From Actinomadura physcomitrii (GTDB lineage: Bacteria > Actinomycetota > Actinomycetes > Streptosporangiales > Streptosporangiaceae), in the NCBI RefSeq assembly GCF_008923205.2, contig NZ_WBMS02000004.1:248001-312000 (forward strand): 64,000 nt of DNA, written 5' to 3'. The notes below the pieces were generated by a model. It saw only the letters and a program-made list of their open reading frames with translations. It did not search any database and was not told the origin of the DNA. Positions 44,465-53,737 of the stretch are shown in pieces (positions within the stretch are counted from its first letter, which is position 1; each line of letters opens with the position of its first letter). Both the position numbers and the translations under genes were made by a program.

Positions 44465-44492
44465 ACGCCGGGGTGCCCGGAAACCCCGGCGT
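44465..44492. terminator. Hairpin terminator after the winged-helix gene
   Basis: ACGCCGGGGT (44465-44474) pairs with 44483-44492 around an 8-base loop, 9 bp past the stop of the winged-helix gene and 27 bp before the next start on the same strand, so the two genes are probably separate units. Confidence 0.75.
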
Positions 44493-44501
44493 AGCAGGCC
44501 G

Positions 44502-45587
44502 TCAGGCCAGTAGCCGTCCCAGCCTGGCTCTCTCGGTTTCCAGCGGCTCGGCGGGGAGGTCTTCGAACGCCGTCACGGCCGGGTCCCCGTCCTTCGCCTC
44601 CCACACCCCGGCGACGCGCCCCTCGTGCAGGACGACGGGCGAGATCCAGCCGCCCGTGCGGCTCACCTCGGCGCGGCACCCGGCCGGTACCAGGTACGGC
44701 GCACCGGTTCCCGCGCCCAGGACGTACTGGTCGAACGCCCCGAGGAGGCGTACCGACGTTGCGGGCGCGGTGTCGACCAGTTCATCGCGGTGCTCCTCCA
44801 GCACGTGCATGGGCACGCCCTCGACCTCGACCGTGGACAGCCCGTCGGCGGCGGCGTCGAACCAGGCCTTCAGGTCCTTCTTGCGGTTGCCTTTGCGCAT
44901 GAGCCAGTTGTCGAACATCTCGGGTGTGGCGGGGCCGTGCGCACCGAGGTAGGAGTGGATGACCGTACGGGCGGCCTCGTCCACGGGCGGCAGCCCCTTC
45001 CATGCCGGAAGCCAGTGCTGCGGCGAGGTGAACGTGACCCGCGTGCCCTGCGGCGGCCCGTAGCACAGCACGCCCCACCAGGCCAGCGGCTTGAGGAGGG
45101 TCCCCCACCCGGAGCCGAGCACTTCGGCGAGATGCCGCGAGCCCGTCTCGTCCACCACGGCGCCGGTCAGTTCCTCGCGCGTGAGCGCGTCCCCGCCGGC
45201 GAGCGCCTCGGCTGCCGCTTCGGCGATCGCCTCCACATCGGCGGCGGTCGCGCCGAAGTTCCGCTGCCAGGTGGCCTTCTCCCAGTTGCGGATCGCCGCG
45301 CACAGCACGAGGTAGGCCGCGGCGTCGTCGGCCGGAAGCAGGTGCAGCGTGCCGCGCATGGCCCATGTCTTGACGAGCGTCCTTTCTTCCAGGACCGCGC
45401 TCGCCACTTCGCCCGGCCGGGGCGTCGCCTGGCGCACCGCGACGGCGAGTTCGGCGGCCGAGGCGACCTGCGCCTGCACGCCCGCCAAGCGCCGCGCTAT
45501 CTCGACGGCCGACGCGCCGCCGGGCGGCTCGATGAACTGCCGCCGCATCCGCCAGGCCAGCACCTGGCCCCACGTAACCGAGGTCAT
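44502..45587 (-). CDS. Winged-helix DNA-binding domain protein (HTH_42/AlkZ-like)
   Basis: 361 residues from the ATG at 45587. N-terminal TWGQVLAWRMRRQFIEPPGG and VEIARRLAGVQAQVASAAELAVAVR, then KTWAMRGTLHLLPADDAAAY and three winged-helix-like repeats (ALTREELTGAVVDETG...GWGTLLKPLAWWGVLCYGPP; GAHGPATPEMFDNWL). This is the DUF1006/HTH_42 superfamily, which includes the AlkZ/YcaQ glycosylases that unhook DNA crosslinks and alkylated bases. The Gln-x-Gln motif of AlkZ is matched by VQAQV, so glycosylase activity is possible but unproven. Confidence 0.87.
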   Translation of the reverse strand: MTSVTWGQVLAWRMRRQFIEPPGGASAVEIARRLAGVQAQVASAAELAVAVRQATPRPGEVASAVLEERTLVKTWAMRGTLHLLPADDAAAYLVLCAAIRNWEKATWQRNFGATAADVEAIAEAAAEALAGGDALTREELTGAVVDETGSRHLAEVLGSGWGTLLKPLAWWGVLCYGPPQGTRVTFTSPQHWLPAWKGLPPVDEAARTVIHSYLGAHGPATPEMFDNWLMRKGNRKKDLKAWFDAAADGLSTVEVEGVPMHVLEEHRDELVDTAPATSVRLLGAFDQYVLGAGTGAPYLVPAGCRAEVSRTGGWISPVVLHEGRVAGVWEAKDGDPAVTAFEDLPAEPLETERARLGRLLA

Positions 45588-45634
45588 CCCCCGATTACAC
45601 ACCGGACCGCCGACAGAACCGCCCGGGGCGGCGC

Positions 45635-48229
45635 TCAGGCCAGGCGGTGGGTCAGCTCGGCGAAGGCGTCGCGCACGTCGTCGGCCGTCAGCACGGTCAG
45701 GTCGTCGGCCGTCGCGGCGGATCCGAGCCCGGCCGCCCGCAGCGCCCGGCACGCGCACGCCTTCTCGTACAGGGAGCGCGCGAAGCGGCCGTTGCCCAGC
45801 TCGTCGATGCGACCCGTCCCGCAGACGCGCTGGAAGACCAGTGCAAGGTCGTCGAGTGCGCGTTCCTCCCACTGGTCGCCGCCCTGCTCGGCTATGAGCT
45901 GGGCTATGCGCAGCAACTCGTCGGGACCGTAGGAGGGGAAGCCCACGCGGACGTCGAAACGCGACGCGAGCCCCGGGTTGGACGCCAGGAAGCGGTCCAT
46001 GTCGGCCTCGTATCCGGCGAGGACGACCACGAGGCGGTCCCGGTCGTCCTCGGCGCGCTTCAGCAGGACCTGCACCGCCTCGGCGCCGAAGGCGTCGCCT
46101 CCCGAGTAGCCCGGGTTCGTCAGCGCGTACGCCTCGTCGATGAACAGCACGCCGCCGAGCGCGGAGTCGACCACCTTGTTCGTCTTCAGCGCGGTCGCGC
46201 CGAGGTGCTCGCCGACGAGGTCGGCGCGCTGCGCCTCGACCACCTCGGGCCGCGCGAGCAGCCCGAACGCCGCGAAGATCCGGCCGAGGACCCGCGCGAC
46301 CGTCGTCTTGCCGGTGCCCGGCGGGCCGGTGAACACGAAGTGCCGGGTCGGCGGCCGGGTGACGAGCCCCTGCTCGCGGCGCATCCGCGCCACCTGCAGC
46401 TGCGCGGCGATCTCGCGGACCTGCCGCTTCACCGGTTCCAGCCCGATCATCGCGTCCAGCGAGCCGAGCGCCTCGTCCAGCGTGGGGGTCTCGGCGTAGC
46501 CGCGGTACCGCTCGGTGACCTCCGCGAAGGCCGTCTCGACGTCCTCCTCCAGGAGGGTGACGAGGTCGTCGGCGGTGGGCGCGGCCGGCCCGCCCGGCGA
46601 GGCGGCGGCGTCGACGACACGTACGTCCCGCGCGCGCGCCGCGGCCTCCGTCAGCGTGCGAACGAACCGTCCGTTGCCCAGTTCGTCGACGATGCCGCGC
46701 CGCTCGACCTCCTCGAAGCGGGCGGACAGCCGCTCGCGGGCGCCGGACGAGAGCCGGTCCTCACGCAGGCCCGTGTGGTACTCGGCGATCTGCAGCAGTT
46801 CGGCGGGCCGGTACGAGGGGAAGCGCACGCGGGTTCCGAAGCGGGACGCGAGGCCGGGATTGGAGCCGAGGAACTCCTCCATCTGCGCGTCGTACCCGGC
46901 GAGGATGATCACCAGGTTGTCGCGGTCGTCCTCGGCGCGCTTGAGGAGCGCCTGCACGGCCTCGTCCCCGAAGCGGTCGGGCTGGCCCTCGGCGGAGTTG
47001 ACGAGCGCGTACGCCTCGTCGATGAAGAGCAGCCCGCCGAGGGCGGAGTCGATGAGCCGGTTGGTCTTGATGGCGGTGGCGCCCAGGAACTCCCCGACGA
47101 GGTCGGCGCGGTGGGCCTCCACCACCGTCTGCTTGGGCAGCAGCCCGAACGCATAGAAGATCTTCGCCAGGACGCGCGCGACGGTGGTCTTGCCGGTGCC
47201 CGGCGGCCCCACGAACACGAAGTGCCGCATGGGCTTCTCCGTCGGGACTCCGGCGGCGGCGCGCATGTGGGCGGCCTCGATCGACGCGGCGATGGAGCGC
47301 ACCTGCCGCTTGACCGGCTCCAGCCCGATCATGGCCTCGAGCTCGGCGAGCGCCTCCGCGACCGAGATGCCCGGCTCGTCCGCCCCGGGGGCGTCGCGGG
47401 GCGCCGAGGCCTCCGCGCCGCCGGCGGCTTCGGCCGCCTGAGCGGCCGCACGCGGCCGGTGGGCCGCCTGCGCGGCCGCCGCGGTTCCAGAGGACGTCCT
47501 GGACGCGTCGTCCCGCGAGCCGCCGGATGAGGGGCGCGCGGACCCTCCGGTATCGCGGCGGTCGGGGCGGTCGCGCTTCTCCGGGCCCGAGGGGTTCCGC
47601 CGAGATCCCACCGTTCCGTCCCCCTTCGGGGTGGCCTGTTCCTGGACCCAGCCGGTCTCGTACGCCTCGGCCGGCACCGCGCGCCGCGCCTGGTCCCAGC
47701 GGTAGGCGAGCACCGCGAAGGCGGCGGCCCACCCCGGCAGGACGCTTCCCTGCGGGAACGGGTGCGCGATCGCGGCGGTCGCCACCCCGGCCGCGGCGAG
47801 CGCAAGCAGCGCCGTCCGCCACGGCGCGTACCCGCGCAGGCGGAACGCCATGAACGCCACCGGCAAGGCGAGCAGCGCGAGCAGCAGTTCGGGGCTCAGG
47901 TACGGCGGACGCCCGCCGCCCGGGTACAGCCGTCCGAGCGGCACCGACAGCGCCAGCCAGGACGCGATGACCGCGACGACCGCCATCCCGGTCGGCGAGC
48001 GGAGCGTCAGGTGGACCACGATGAGCAGGATGACCGCGAACGCCGCCGTGCCGAGGACCGGGCCGTCCACGACCACCACGGCCGCCAGCACCAGCGCGAC
48101 CAGCAGCACCCCGCCGAGGAAGCGCAGCCCCGCCGGGATCTGGAAGTAGCGCCAGCGCAGGCGCTCGAAGAGATCCCGTGCCGCGGCGTCCTTCGCCGGG
48201 CGGGAGCGGGACCTGCCAAACAAAGCCAT
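45635..48229 (-). CDS. Membrane-anchored double CbbX-type AAA+ ATPase
   Basis: 864 residues. About four to five membrane segments near 35-175, a charged low-complexity linker (~195-285), then two CbbX/EccA-like AAA+ modules in tandem. Module 1 has Walker A GPPGTGKTT at 341-349 and LLFIDEAYAL near 400. Module 2 has the same Walker A at ~635-643 and VLFIDEAYAL. Each keeps sensor-2-like DELGNGRF and an arginine finger region (ASRF). CbbX-type domains remodel protein complexes and also occur in type VII secretion (EccA). The start is uncertain: the ATG at 48229 versus 48286, which has GGAG three bases upstream. Confidence 0.85.
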   Translation of the reverse strand: MALFGRSRSRPAKDAAARDLFERLRWRYFQIPAGLRFLGGVLLVALVLAAVVVVDGPVLGTAAFAVILLIVVHLTLRSPTGMAVVAVIASWLALSVPLGRLYPGGGRPPYLSPELLLALLALPVAFMAFRLRGYAPWRTALLALAAAGVATAAIAHPFPQGSVLPGWAAAFAVLAYRWDQARRAVPAEAYETGWVQEQATPKGDGTVGSRRNPSGPEKRDRPDRRDTGGSARPSSGGSRDDASRTSSGTAAAAQAAHRPRAAAQAAEAAGGAEASAPRDAPGADEPGISVAEALAELEAMIGLEPVKRQVRSIAASIEAAHMRAAAGVPTEKPMRHFVFVGPPGTGKTTVARVLAKIFYAFGLLPKQTVVEAHRADLVGEFLGATAIKTNRLIDSALGGLLFIDEAYALVNSAEGQPDRFGDEAVQALLKRAEDDRDNLVIILAGYDAQMEEFLGSNPGLASRFGTRVRFPSYRPAELLQIAEYHTGLREDRLSSGARERLSARFEEVERRGIVDELGNGRFVRTLTEAAARARDVRVVDAAASPGGPAAPTADDLVTLLEEDVETAFAEVTERYRGYAETPTLDEALGSLDAMIGLEPVKRQVREIAAQLQVARMRREQGLVTRPPTRHFVFTGPPGTGKTTVARVLGRIFAAFGLLARPEVVEAQRADLVGEHLGATALKTNKVVDSALGGVLFIDEAYALTNPGYSGGDAFGAEAVQVLLKRAEDDRDRLVVVLAGYEADMDRFLASNPGLASRFDVRVGFPSYGPDELLRIAQLIAEQGGDQWEERALDDLALVFQRVCGTGRIDELGNGRFARSLYEKACACRALRAAGLGSAATADDLTVLTADDVRDAFAELTHRLA

Positions 48230-48339
48230 CAATAAGCGAGTAAAGCGCAGGACAGGCCCGAACGGGACTCCCCGCGCCGCGTTCATTGGCTCCAAGGAAC
48301 GCCGCCCGGTCGGGAGTTCTGTTCTCGCCGCCGGAAGAC

Positions 48340-48355
48340 CAGGACATTTGTCCTG
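48340..48355. promoter_or_regulatory. Inverted repeat CAGGACA-TT-TGTCCTG, candidate operator
   Basis: Perfect 7-bp arms with a 2-bp spacer, 59 bp upstream of the ABC operon that also encodes a DesK/DesR-like pair. The core GACATTTGTC differs by one base from the GACATCTGTC core at 4773-4790, upstream of the other DesK/DesR-associated ABC gene. The response regulator at 51542 is the natural candidate to bind it (inference). Confidence 0.65.
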
Positions 48356-48414
48356 CGAAGAACCAGAGGTTCGGCTCTGCAACCGGCCATGGCGCGATCC
48401 GTAGCGTCACCGGC

Positions 48415-49392
48415 ATGACAGTCCAGACGACGGAAACGGCGAGCGCGGCCGAGTTCGCCGGCGTCACCAAGAGCTACGGGACCGTGCGCGCGGTGGACGG
48501 GCTCGACCTGCGGCTCGACCGCGGGACGTCCGTGGCGCTCCTCGGGCCGAACGGAGCCGGCAAGTCGACCGCCATCGGCATGCTCCTCGGCCTGCTGCAA
48601 CCCGACCGCGGCACGGTCGCGCTCCTTGGGACGACCCCTGCGCAGGCCGTACGGGCGGGTCGTGTCGGGGCGATGCCGCAGAGCGGCAGGCTGATCGGCG
48701 GGGTGACCGTAAGGGAACTGCTCGGTTTCGTCCGGCTCGCCTATGCCAGGAAGTCCCGGGCCCATGCGAAGGAGCCTCCAGTGCCGGCGCTCAGCGAGTT
48801 GATGGAGGCGGCGCGGATCACGGAATTGGCCGGGCGGAGGGCCGATCAGTTGTCGGGCGGGCAGGCCCAGCGGGTCAGGTTCGCGATCGCGATGGCGGGT
48901 GCGCCCGACCTGATCGTCCTTGACGAGCCCACCGCGGGGCTCGACATCGAGGCGCGGCGGGAACTGTGGGCCGCCGTCCGCGGGTACGCGGAAAAGGGCG
49001 GGACGGTGCTGTTCTCCACGCACTATCTGGAAGAGGCCGACGACCATGCGGACCGTATCGTCGTCCTGGACCGCGGACGGGTCGTCGCCGACGGCACGAG
49101 CGAGAGCATCAAGCGGCGCGTGCCGGGCCGGACGGTCAGCTTCGACCTGGCGGGGCCCGCGCCGTCCCTGGACGTCCTGCCGGGGGTCGTCAGCAGCGAG
49201 GTCAGCGGCGGCCGGGCCAGGCTGCACACCACCGACTCCGACGCGACCGTCCTGGCGCTCGCCGAGGCGGGCTGCGTCCGGAACCTGGAGGTGACGGGCG
49301 CCCGGCTGGAGGAGGCGTTCCTCACCCTCACCCACGCGGGCCCCGCTTTGACCCATGCCGGCGGCGCGCACGCCGAAGGAGGAGCACGGTGA
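48415..49392 (+). CDS. ABC transporter ATP-binding protein
   Basis: 325 residues from the ATG at 48415. Intact Walker A GPNGAGKST, signature QLSGGQAQRVRFA, Walker B LIVLDEPTAGLD and H-loop STHYLEEAD, with a C-terminal regulatory extension. First gene of a five-gene run (ATPase, ABC-2 permease, DesK-like kinase, DesR-like regulator, rnhB). The permease start overlaps its stop (GTGA). It probably exports a lipid or antibiotic under control of the downstream two-component system. Confidence 0.93.
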   Translation: MTVQTTETASAAEFAGVTKSYGTVRAVDGLDLRLDRGTSVALLGPNGAGKSTAIGMLLGLLQPDRGTVALLGTTPAQAVRAGRVGAMPQSGRLIGGVTVRELLGFVRLAYARKSRAHAKEPPVPALSELMEAARITELAGRRADQLSGGQAQRVRFAIAMAGAPDLIVLDEPTAGLDIEARRELWAAVRGYAEKGGTVLFSTHYLEEADDHADRIVVLDRGRVVADGTSESIKRRVPGRTVSFDLAGPAPSLDVLPGVVSSEVSGGRARLHTTDSDATVLALAEAGCVRNLEVTGARLEEAFLTLTHAGPALTHAGGAHAEGGAR

Positions 49393-50117
49393 TCGTGCAT
49401 TACGTCCGGCTGGAGATGGTGCGGCTCCTGCGCGACCCCGGCTACCTGGTGATGAGCCTGATCTCGCCCCTGACCATGTACCTGGTGTTCACCTCGCTGG
49501 ATCTCACCGGTGAGTCCGGGCACGGCGGCGCGGTGTACTCGATGGTGGGCATGGCCGGCTTCGGCGCCGTCGGCGCCGTCATGGGCAGCGGGGTCTCCAT
49601 AGCCGAGGACAAGCCGATCGGCTGGATACGGCAGCTTCGCCTCCTTCCGCTACGGCCGCTGGAGGTCGTCGCCGGGCGGGCCCTGTGCGCGATGGTCGTC
49701 ACCCTTCCGCCGATCCTGTCGGTGTGCATGGCGGGCGCCGTGGTGAACGGGGTGTCGCTCGACGCCGGCCAATGGGCTGCGGTACTAGCGCTGCTGTGGG
49801 TCGGCATCGCGCCCCTCGCCGTCCTCGCCATCGGCCTCGGCTACCTGCTCACCGGCCAGCAGGCGCAAATGGCGGGCCTCGTCTGCTACATGGGCCTGTC
49901 GCTGCTCGGCGGGCTGTGGGTGCCCATCTCAAGGTTCCCGGGCTGGCTGGAACGCCTCGCCACCGCCACTCCGATCAACCGCTACGGGGAGCTCTCCTGG
50001 CGCGTGACCGACGGCGGCGCCCCGTCCCTCACGGGGGTACTGGTGCTCGCGGGGTGGGCGGCCCTGTTCGCCGCGATCGCCGTGTACGGCTACCGGCGCT
50101 CGGCGCGTTCGGCGTGA
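49389..50117 (+). CDS. ABC-2 type permease
   Basis: 242 residues from the GTG at 49389 (GGAGGA upstream). Six membrane helices. Segments IGWIRQLRLLPLRPLEVVAGRALCAMVV, GIAPLAVLAIGLGYLLTG, and LGGLWVPISRFPGWLERLATATPINRYGELSW match the DesK-linked ABC-2 permeases. It pairs with the ATPase encoded just upstream. Confidence 0.92.
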   Translation: MIVHYVRLEMVRLLRDPGYLVMSLISPLTMYLVFTSLDLTGESGHGGAVYSMVGMAGFGAVGAVMGSGVSIAEDKPIGWIRQLRLLPLRPLEVVAGRALCAMVVTLPPILSVCMAGAVVNGVSLDAGQWAAVLALLWVGIAPLAVLAIGLGYLLTGQQAQMAGLVCYMGLSLLGGLWVPISRFPGWLERLATATPINRYGELSWRVTDGGAPSLTGVLVLAGWAALFAAIAVYGYRRSARSA

Positions 50118-50164
50118 GCGCCGTCTCCCGCGTACCGTTTGCGCGTGACCGAGGAGAGCAGCGG

Positions 50165-51424
50165 GTGAAGCTGTGGAAGGACGCTCCGCCCCGGCGGACG
50201 CCCGACCTGGACCTGGACAAGCTGGATCGCAACGGCCCCGAGGGCGGCGCGTTCGTCTTCTGGCTGATCATCCTGCTGTGGCCGCTGCGCGACATCGTCG
50301 AGGGGCGGTCGCAGCCGGTGTGGGCGGCCGTCCCCGCGCTGCTCGCGTTCACGGCCGCGCACATCGCCGTCGCCCGCACCGCGTTCGACGGTCGGGTGCC
50401 CATGAAGGTGCCGGTGGCGCTGCTGCTCGTGGAGGCGGGCGTGGCGTCCGCCGCCACCGCCGGCTTCGGGCACCGGTGGTTCACGCTGTGGCCGCTGCTG
50501 GGGCTCGCCACCGGGGTCGTCGTAGGGCACATGCCCCGGCAGACGAAGGGGCCCGAACTGCCGATGCTCGTCGGCATCGGGGGTGTCTCGGCGTTGTGCG
50601 TCATCGTCTCGGCGGCCGCCGGGGAGGACAGTAAGACGATCCTCGGCAGCTGGTATGGCGTCGTGACCGCGGCCATGGTGACGGCGGTACTGCTGCGTCT
50701 GTTCACCGTCATCCGCATGCTCCGCGAGGCGCGCGAGGAACTGGCGAAGGCCGCCGTCGAGCAGGAGCGGCTCCGCTTCTCCCGGGACCTGCACGACCTG
50801 CTCGGCCACACGCTGTCGCTCATGGTCGTCAAGGCGCAGGCGGTCCGGCTGGTGGCCGAGCGCGATCCCGCCGTGGCCGCCGAGCAGGCCGCCGACATCG
50901 AGAACGTCGGACGGCAGGCCCTCGGCGAGGTGCGCCAAGCGGTCTCCGGATACCGCGGCCGCGGCCTCGCCGACGAGCTCGACGCGGCGGCCACCGCGCT
51001 GGCCGACTCCGGCGTGGAGGCGGCGGTCCGCCGGGCCGGGCCGCCGCCGCCCCCGGAACCGGACGCGCTGCTCGGCTGGGCGGTGCGCGAGGGCGTCACG
51101 AACGTGATCCGGCACAGCGGCGCCCGGCACTGCGTCATCACGATCCGCAACGACGGCGACAGCGCGACCGTGGAGATCGCCGACGACGGGACCGGGCCGG
51201 GACGGGACGCCGCCGCGCAAGCCGCCGACGCCGCACGCACGGCCGCGGGCGAGGACGGCCGCGACGGTGACCGTCCCCGCGCGGCGGCCGCGGGGCTCTC
51301 CCTCGGCGCCGGCGGGCACGGCCTGCGGGGCCTGGCGGAGCGGATGGAGGCCGCCGGCGGCACGCTCAGGACGGGTCCGGCGCCCGGCGGCGGGTTCCTG
51401 CTGACGGCGACCGTGCCGCTCTGA
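50165..51424 (+). CDS. DesK-like membrane sensor histidine kinase
   Basis: 419 residues from a GTG at 50165, nine bases after GAGGAG. Membrane segments lie at ~30-44, 54-72, 82-100, 107-122, 132-150 and 163-182. A HisKA_3 motif follows with [11 protein letters not shown] (His210) and the [12 protein letters not shown] helix, then a HATPase domain with [21 protein letters not shown] and [17 protein letters not shown]. An Ala/Arg insert (~355-380) interrupts the ATP lid. It is the kinase of the ABC operon and closely parallels the kinase at 2775-3902. Confidence 0.92.
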   Translation: MKLWKDAPPRRTPDLDLDKLDRNGPEGGAFVFWLIILLWPLRDIVEGRSQPVWAAVPALLAFTAAHIAVARTAFDGRVPMKVPVALLLVEAGVASAATAGFGHRWFTLWPLLGLATGVVVGHMPRQTKGPELPMLVGIGGVSALCVIVSAAAGEDSKTILGSWYGVVTAAMVTAVLLRLFTVIRMLREAREELAKAAVEQERLRFSRDLHDLLGHTLSLMVVKAQAVRLVAERDPAVAAEQAADIENVGRQALGEVRQAVSGYRGRGLADELDAAATALADSGVEAAVRRAGPPPPPEPDALLGWAVREGVTNVIRHSGARHCVITIRNDGDSATVEIADDGTGPGRDAAAQAADAARTAAGEDGRDGDRPRAAAAGLSLGAGGHGLRGLAERMEAAGGTLRTGPAPGGGFLLTATVPL

Positions 51425-51541
51425 CCGTGCCGCTTTTACTGTGCCGACCCGAGCGTGCCGCTCTGATGGACGCCGCTCAGCGGACCGGAGCCGGACGCGG
51501 CGGCGGCGCCGCCGGTGGACAATGGGGCCGGGAGGAAGCCC

Positions 51542-52147
51542 GTGATCAAAGTTCTGCTCGCCGAGGACCAGGGCATGATGCGCGGCGCGCTCGCGCTGCT
51601 GCTCGGCCTCGAAGAGGACGTGGAGGTCGTCGCGCAGGTCGGCGACGGCGCGCAGGTGCTCGAGGAGGCCCTGCGGACGCGTCCGGACGTGGCGGTGCTC
51701 GACATCGAGATGCCGGGCCGCAGCGGCCTCGACGTGGCCGCCGACCTGCGCCGCGACCTGCCCGGCTGCAAGGTGCTCATCGTCACCACGTTCGGCCGTC
51801 CCGGCTACCTGCGCCGAGCGATGGAGGCGGGCGCGAGCGGCTTCCTGGTGAAGGACGGCCCGATCGAGGACCTCGTCGCCGCGCTTCGCCGCGTCCTGGC
51901 CGGGGAGCAGGTCGTCGACCCGGCCCTGGCGACCGCCGCGCTGTCGGTGGGCCCGAACCCGCTGACCGAGCGGGAGCGGGACGTGCTGTCCGCCGCGTCC
52001 GACGGCGCGACCATCGCCGACATCGCCGGGCGCCTGCACCTGTCGGAGAGCACCGTCCGCAACTACCTGTCCTCGGCGATCGGCAAGACGGGTGCGCGCA
52101 ATCGCATCGAGGCGGTGGGCACGGCCCGCCACAATGGCTGGCTGTGA
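51542..52147 (+). CDS. NarL/FixJ (DesR-like) response regulator
   Basis: 201 residues from a GTG with GGAGG six bases before. Receiver with LLAEDQ, Asp54 (AVLDIEMPG), TTFGRPG and LVKDG; Lux[52 protein letters not shown]. Same length and same [22 protein letters not shown] segment as the regulator at 2173-2778, so the two loci are probably ancient copies of one module. The stop overlaps the rnhB start (GTGA). Confidence 0.94.
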   Translation: MIKVLLAEDQGMMRGALALLLGLEEDVEVVAQVGDGAQVLEEALRTRPDVAVLDIEMPGRSGLDVAADLRRDLPGCKVLIVTTFGRPGYLRRAMEAGASGFLVKDGPIEDLVAALRRVLAGEQVVDPALATAALSVGPNPLTERERDVLSAASDGATIADIAGRLHLSESTVRNYLSSAIGKTGARNRIEAVGTARHNGWL

Positions 52148-52956
52148 CCACCGAACGCGTCCCCGAGGACGCTCCTTCCGCCGGCCCGGCCGACGCGCTG
52201 CCCGGGCTCGACCCGGCCGCGCCGCCGTCCGGAGGCGTGCCCCGCACCGCCGGCTACGAGATCGAGCGGGAGCTGCGGGACGCGCTCGCCGGCGCCGGCC
52301 GGCCGGTCAGGATCGCGGGCGTGGACGAGGTCGGCCGCGGCGCCTGGGCGGGCCCGGTCGTGGTGTGCGCTGCGGTGACCGACCTCAGCGCGCCGCCGGT
52401 GCTGCGCGGGCGCGGCGACCGGACCGTCGCGCTGACCGACTCCAAGCTGCTCACGGCCGCGCACCGCGCCGCGTTCGCCGGCGTGCTGCCGGGCTGGCTC
52501 GCCGGCCACGCCATCGGCGCGTCCGCCCCGCAGGAGATCGACGAGGTCGGCATGACCGAGGCGCTGCGGCGCGCCGCCGTCCGCGCGCTGGAGGCGCTGC
52601 CGCATCCGCCCGACGTGGTGATCCTGGACGGCAAGCACGACTTCCTACGCCGCCCGTGGCGGGTGCGCTGCGAGGTCAAGGCGGACCAGCGGTCGGTGAC
52701 GGTCGCGGCGGCGTCCGTCCTGGCGAAGGTGCACCGCGACGCCCTCATGGCGGACCTGGAGCACGCGCATCCCGGCTACGGGTTCGCCGACAGCGCGGGA
52801 TATCCCTCTCCCGTCCACCAGCGTGCCCTGGAGGAGTCCGGGCCGACACCGCACCACCGGCTCTCCTGGTCGTATCTCGACGACCTGCCCCGGTGGCGGC
52901 ACCTGAAGAAGCACCGCGACCCGCTCGCCGGGGAGGGGCAGCTCAGCCTTCTGTGA
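52144..52956 (+). CDS. rnhB: Ribonuclease HII
   Basis: 270 residues. RNase HII motifs: [16 protein letters not shown] (DExGRG, catalytic Asp/Glu), [17 protein letters not shown], and [21 protein letters not shown] with the third Asp. It removes ribonucleotides from DNA. A ~50-residue N-terminal extension is longer than usual and may not be translated; however, the GTG at 52144 overlaps the regulator stop, which favours it. Coupling to a stress-type two-component operon is unusual for a housekeeping gene. Confidence 0.93.
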   Translation: MTTERVPEDAPSAGPADALPGLDPAAPPSGGVPRTAGYEIERELRDALAGAGRPVRIAGVDEVGRGAWAGPVVVCAAVTDLSAPPVLRGRGDRTVALTDSKLLTAAHRAAFAGVLPGWLAGHAIGASAPQEIDEVGMTEALRRAAVRALEALPHPPDVVILDGKHDFLRRPWRVRCEVKADQRSVTVAAASVLAKVHRDALMADLEHAHPGYGFADSAGYPSPVHQRALEESGPTPHHRLSWSYLDDLPRWRHLKKHRDPLAGEGQLSLL

Positions 52957-53028
52957 CGACGCTCAGCGCGGGCGCATGAGTCATCCCCCTCAGCCCGGGT
53001 AGGCGTCACCATACGGGAGGTGCAAGCC

Positions 53029-53661
53029 ATGGACGGTGTCGTCAAGAAGCTGCTGCGCGAGTCCGGGGAGACGTTCGCGGAGGAAGCGGGGATCCCGCTG
53101 AAGGACCAGCCCGCCGCGCTCTTCAAGCTGCTCGTCATGGCGAACCTGCTGAGCGCCCGGATCTCGTCGGACATCGCGCTGGCGGCCGCACGGGAACTCT
53201 TCGAGGCGGGCGGCGGGACGCCCCGCGGCATGGCCAAGCTGACCTGGCAGGAACGGGTGGACGCGCTGGGGCGCGGCCACTACGTCCGCTATGACGAGAG
53301 CACCGCGACGCGGCTCGGAAACATGGCGGAGATAGTCCAGGACAAGTACAAGGGCGATCTGCGCAAGCTCGCCATCGAGGCGGGACGCGATCCCGCCAGG
53401 GCCGCCGAGCTGCTCAGGGAGTTCCCCGGCATCGGCCCGACGGGAGTGGACATCTTCTGCCGCGAGGCGCAGGCGATGTGGCCGTGGCTGCGCCCCTACG
53501 TCGACTCGCAGGTCAAGAAGGGCGCGGAACGGGTGGGGCTGCCCACCGACGCCGGCAAGCTCGCCTCCAAGGTCCCGGAGAAGGACCTCGCGCGGCTGAG
53601 CGCCGCCCTGGTGCGGGTGGCGCGCGACAGGAAGCTCGCCGACGCTGTCAAGCCCGCCTGA
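53029..53661 (+). CDS. Endonuclease III-like HhH protein
   Basis: 210 residues from the ATG at 53029 (GGGAGG eight bases upstream). An N-terminal helical bundle (AALFKLLVMANLLSARISSDIALAA) and the hairpin FPGIGPTGVDIFCREAQ with the following YVDSQVKKG, where the Asp could be the catalytic residue of the HhH-GPD fold. No C-terminal FeS cysteines. It represents a family common in actinomycetes; glycosylase activity is unproven. It is the second HhH-type protein in the window. Confidence 0.83.
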   Translation: MDGVVKKLLRESGETFAEEAGIPLKDQPAALFKLLVMANLLSARISSDIALAAARELFEAGGGTPRGMAKLTWQERVDALGRGHYVRYDESTATRLGNMAEIVQDKYKGDLRKLAIEAGRDPARAAELLREFPGIGPTGVDIFCREAQAMWPWLRPYVDSQVKKGAERVGLPTDAGKLASKVPEKDLARLSAALVRVARDRKLADAVKPA

Positions 53662-53707
53662 CGAGGGCACCGGGCGCCGAGACGGACGGTGCCCCCGTCC
53701 ACGGGCT

Positions 53708-53727
53708 CCTGCCCGGCGCCGGGCAGG
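53708..53727. terminator. Hairpin terminator between convergent genes
   Basis: CCTGCCC pairs with GGGCAGG around GGCGCC, which itself is self-complementary. It lies between the HhH gene and the TerD gene, which converge, 10 bp from the latter's stop. Confidence 0.7.
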
Positions 53728-53737
53728 CGGGCCGTGC

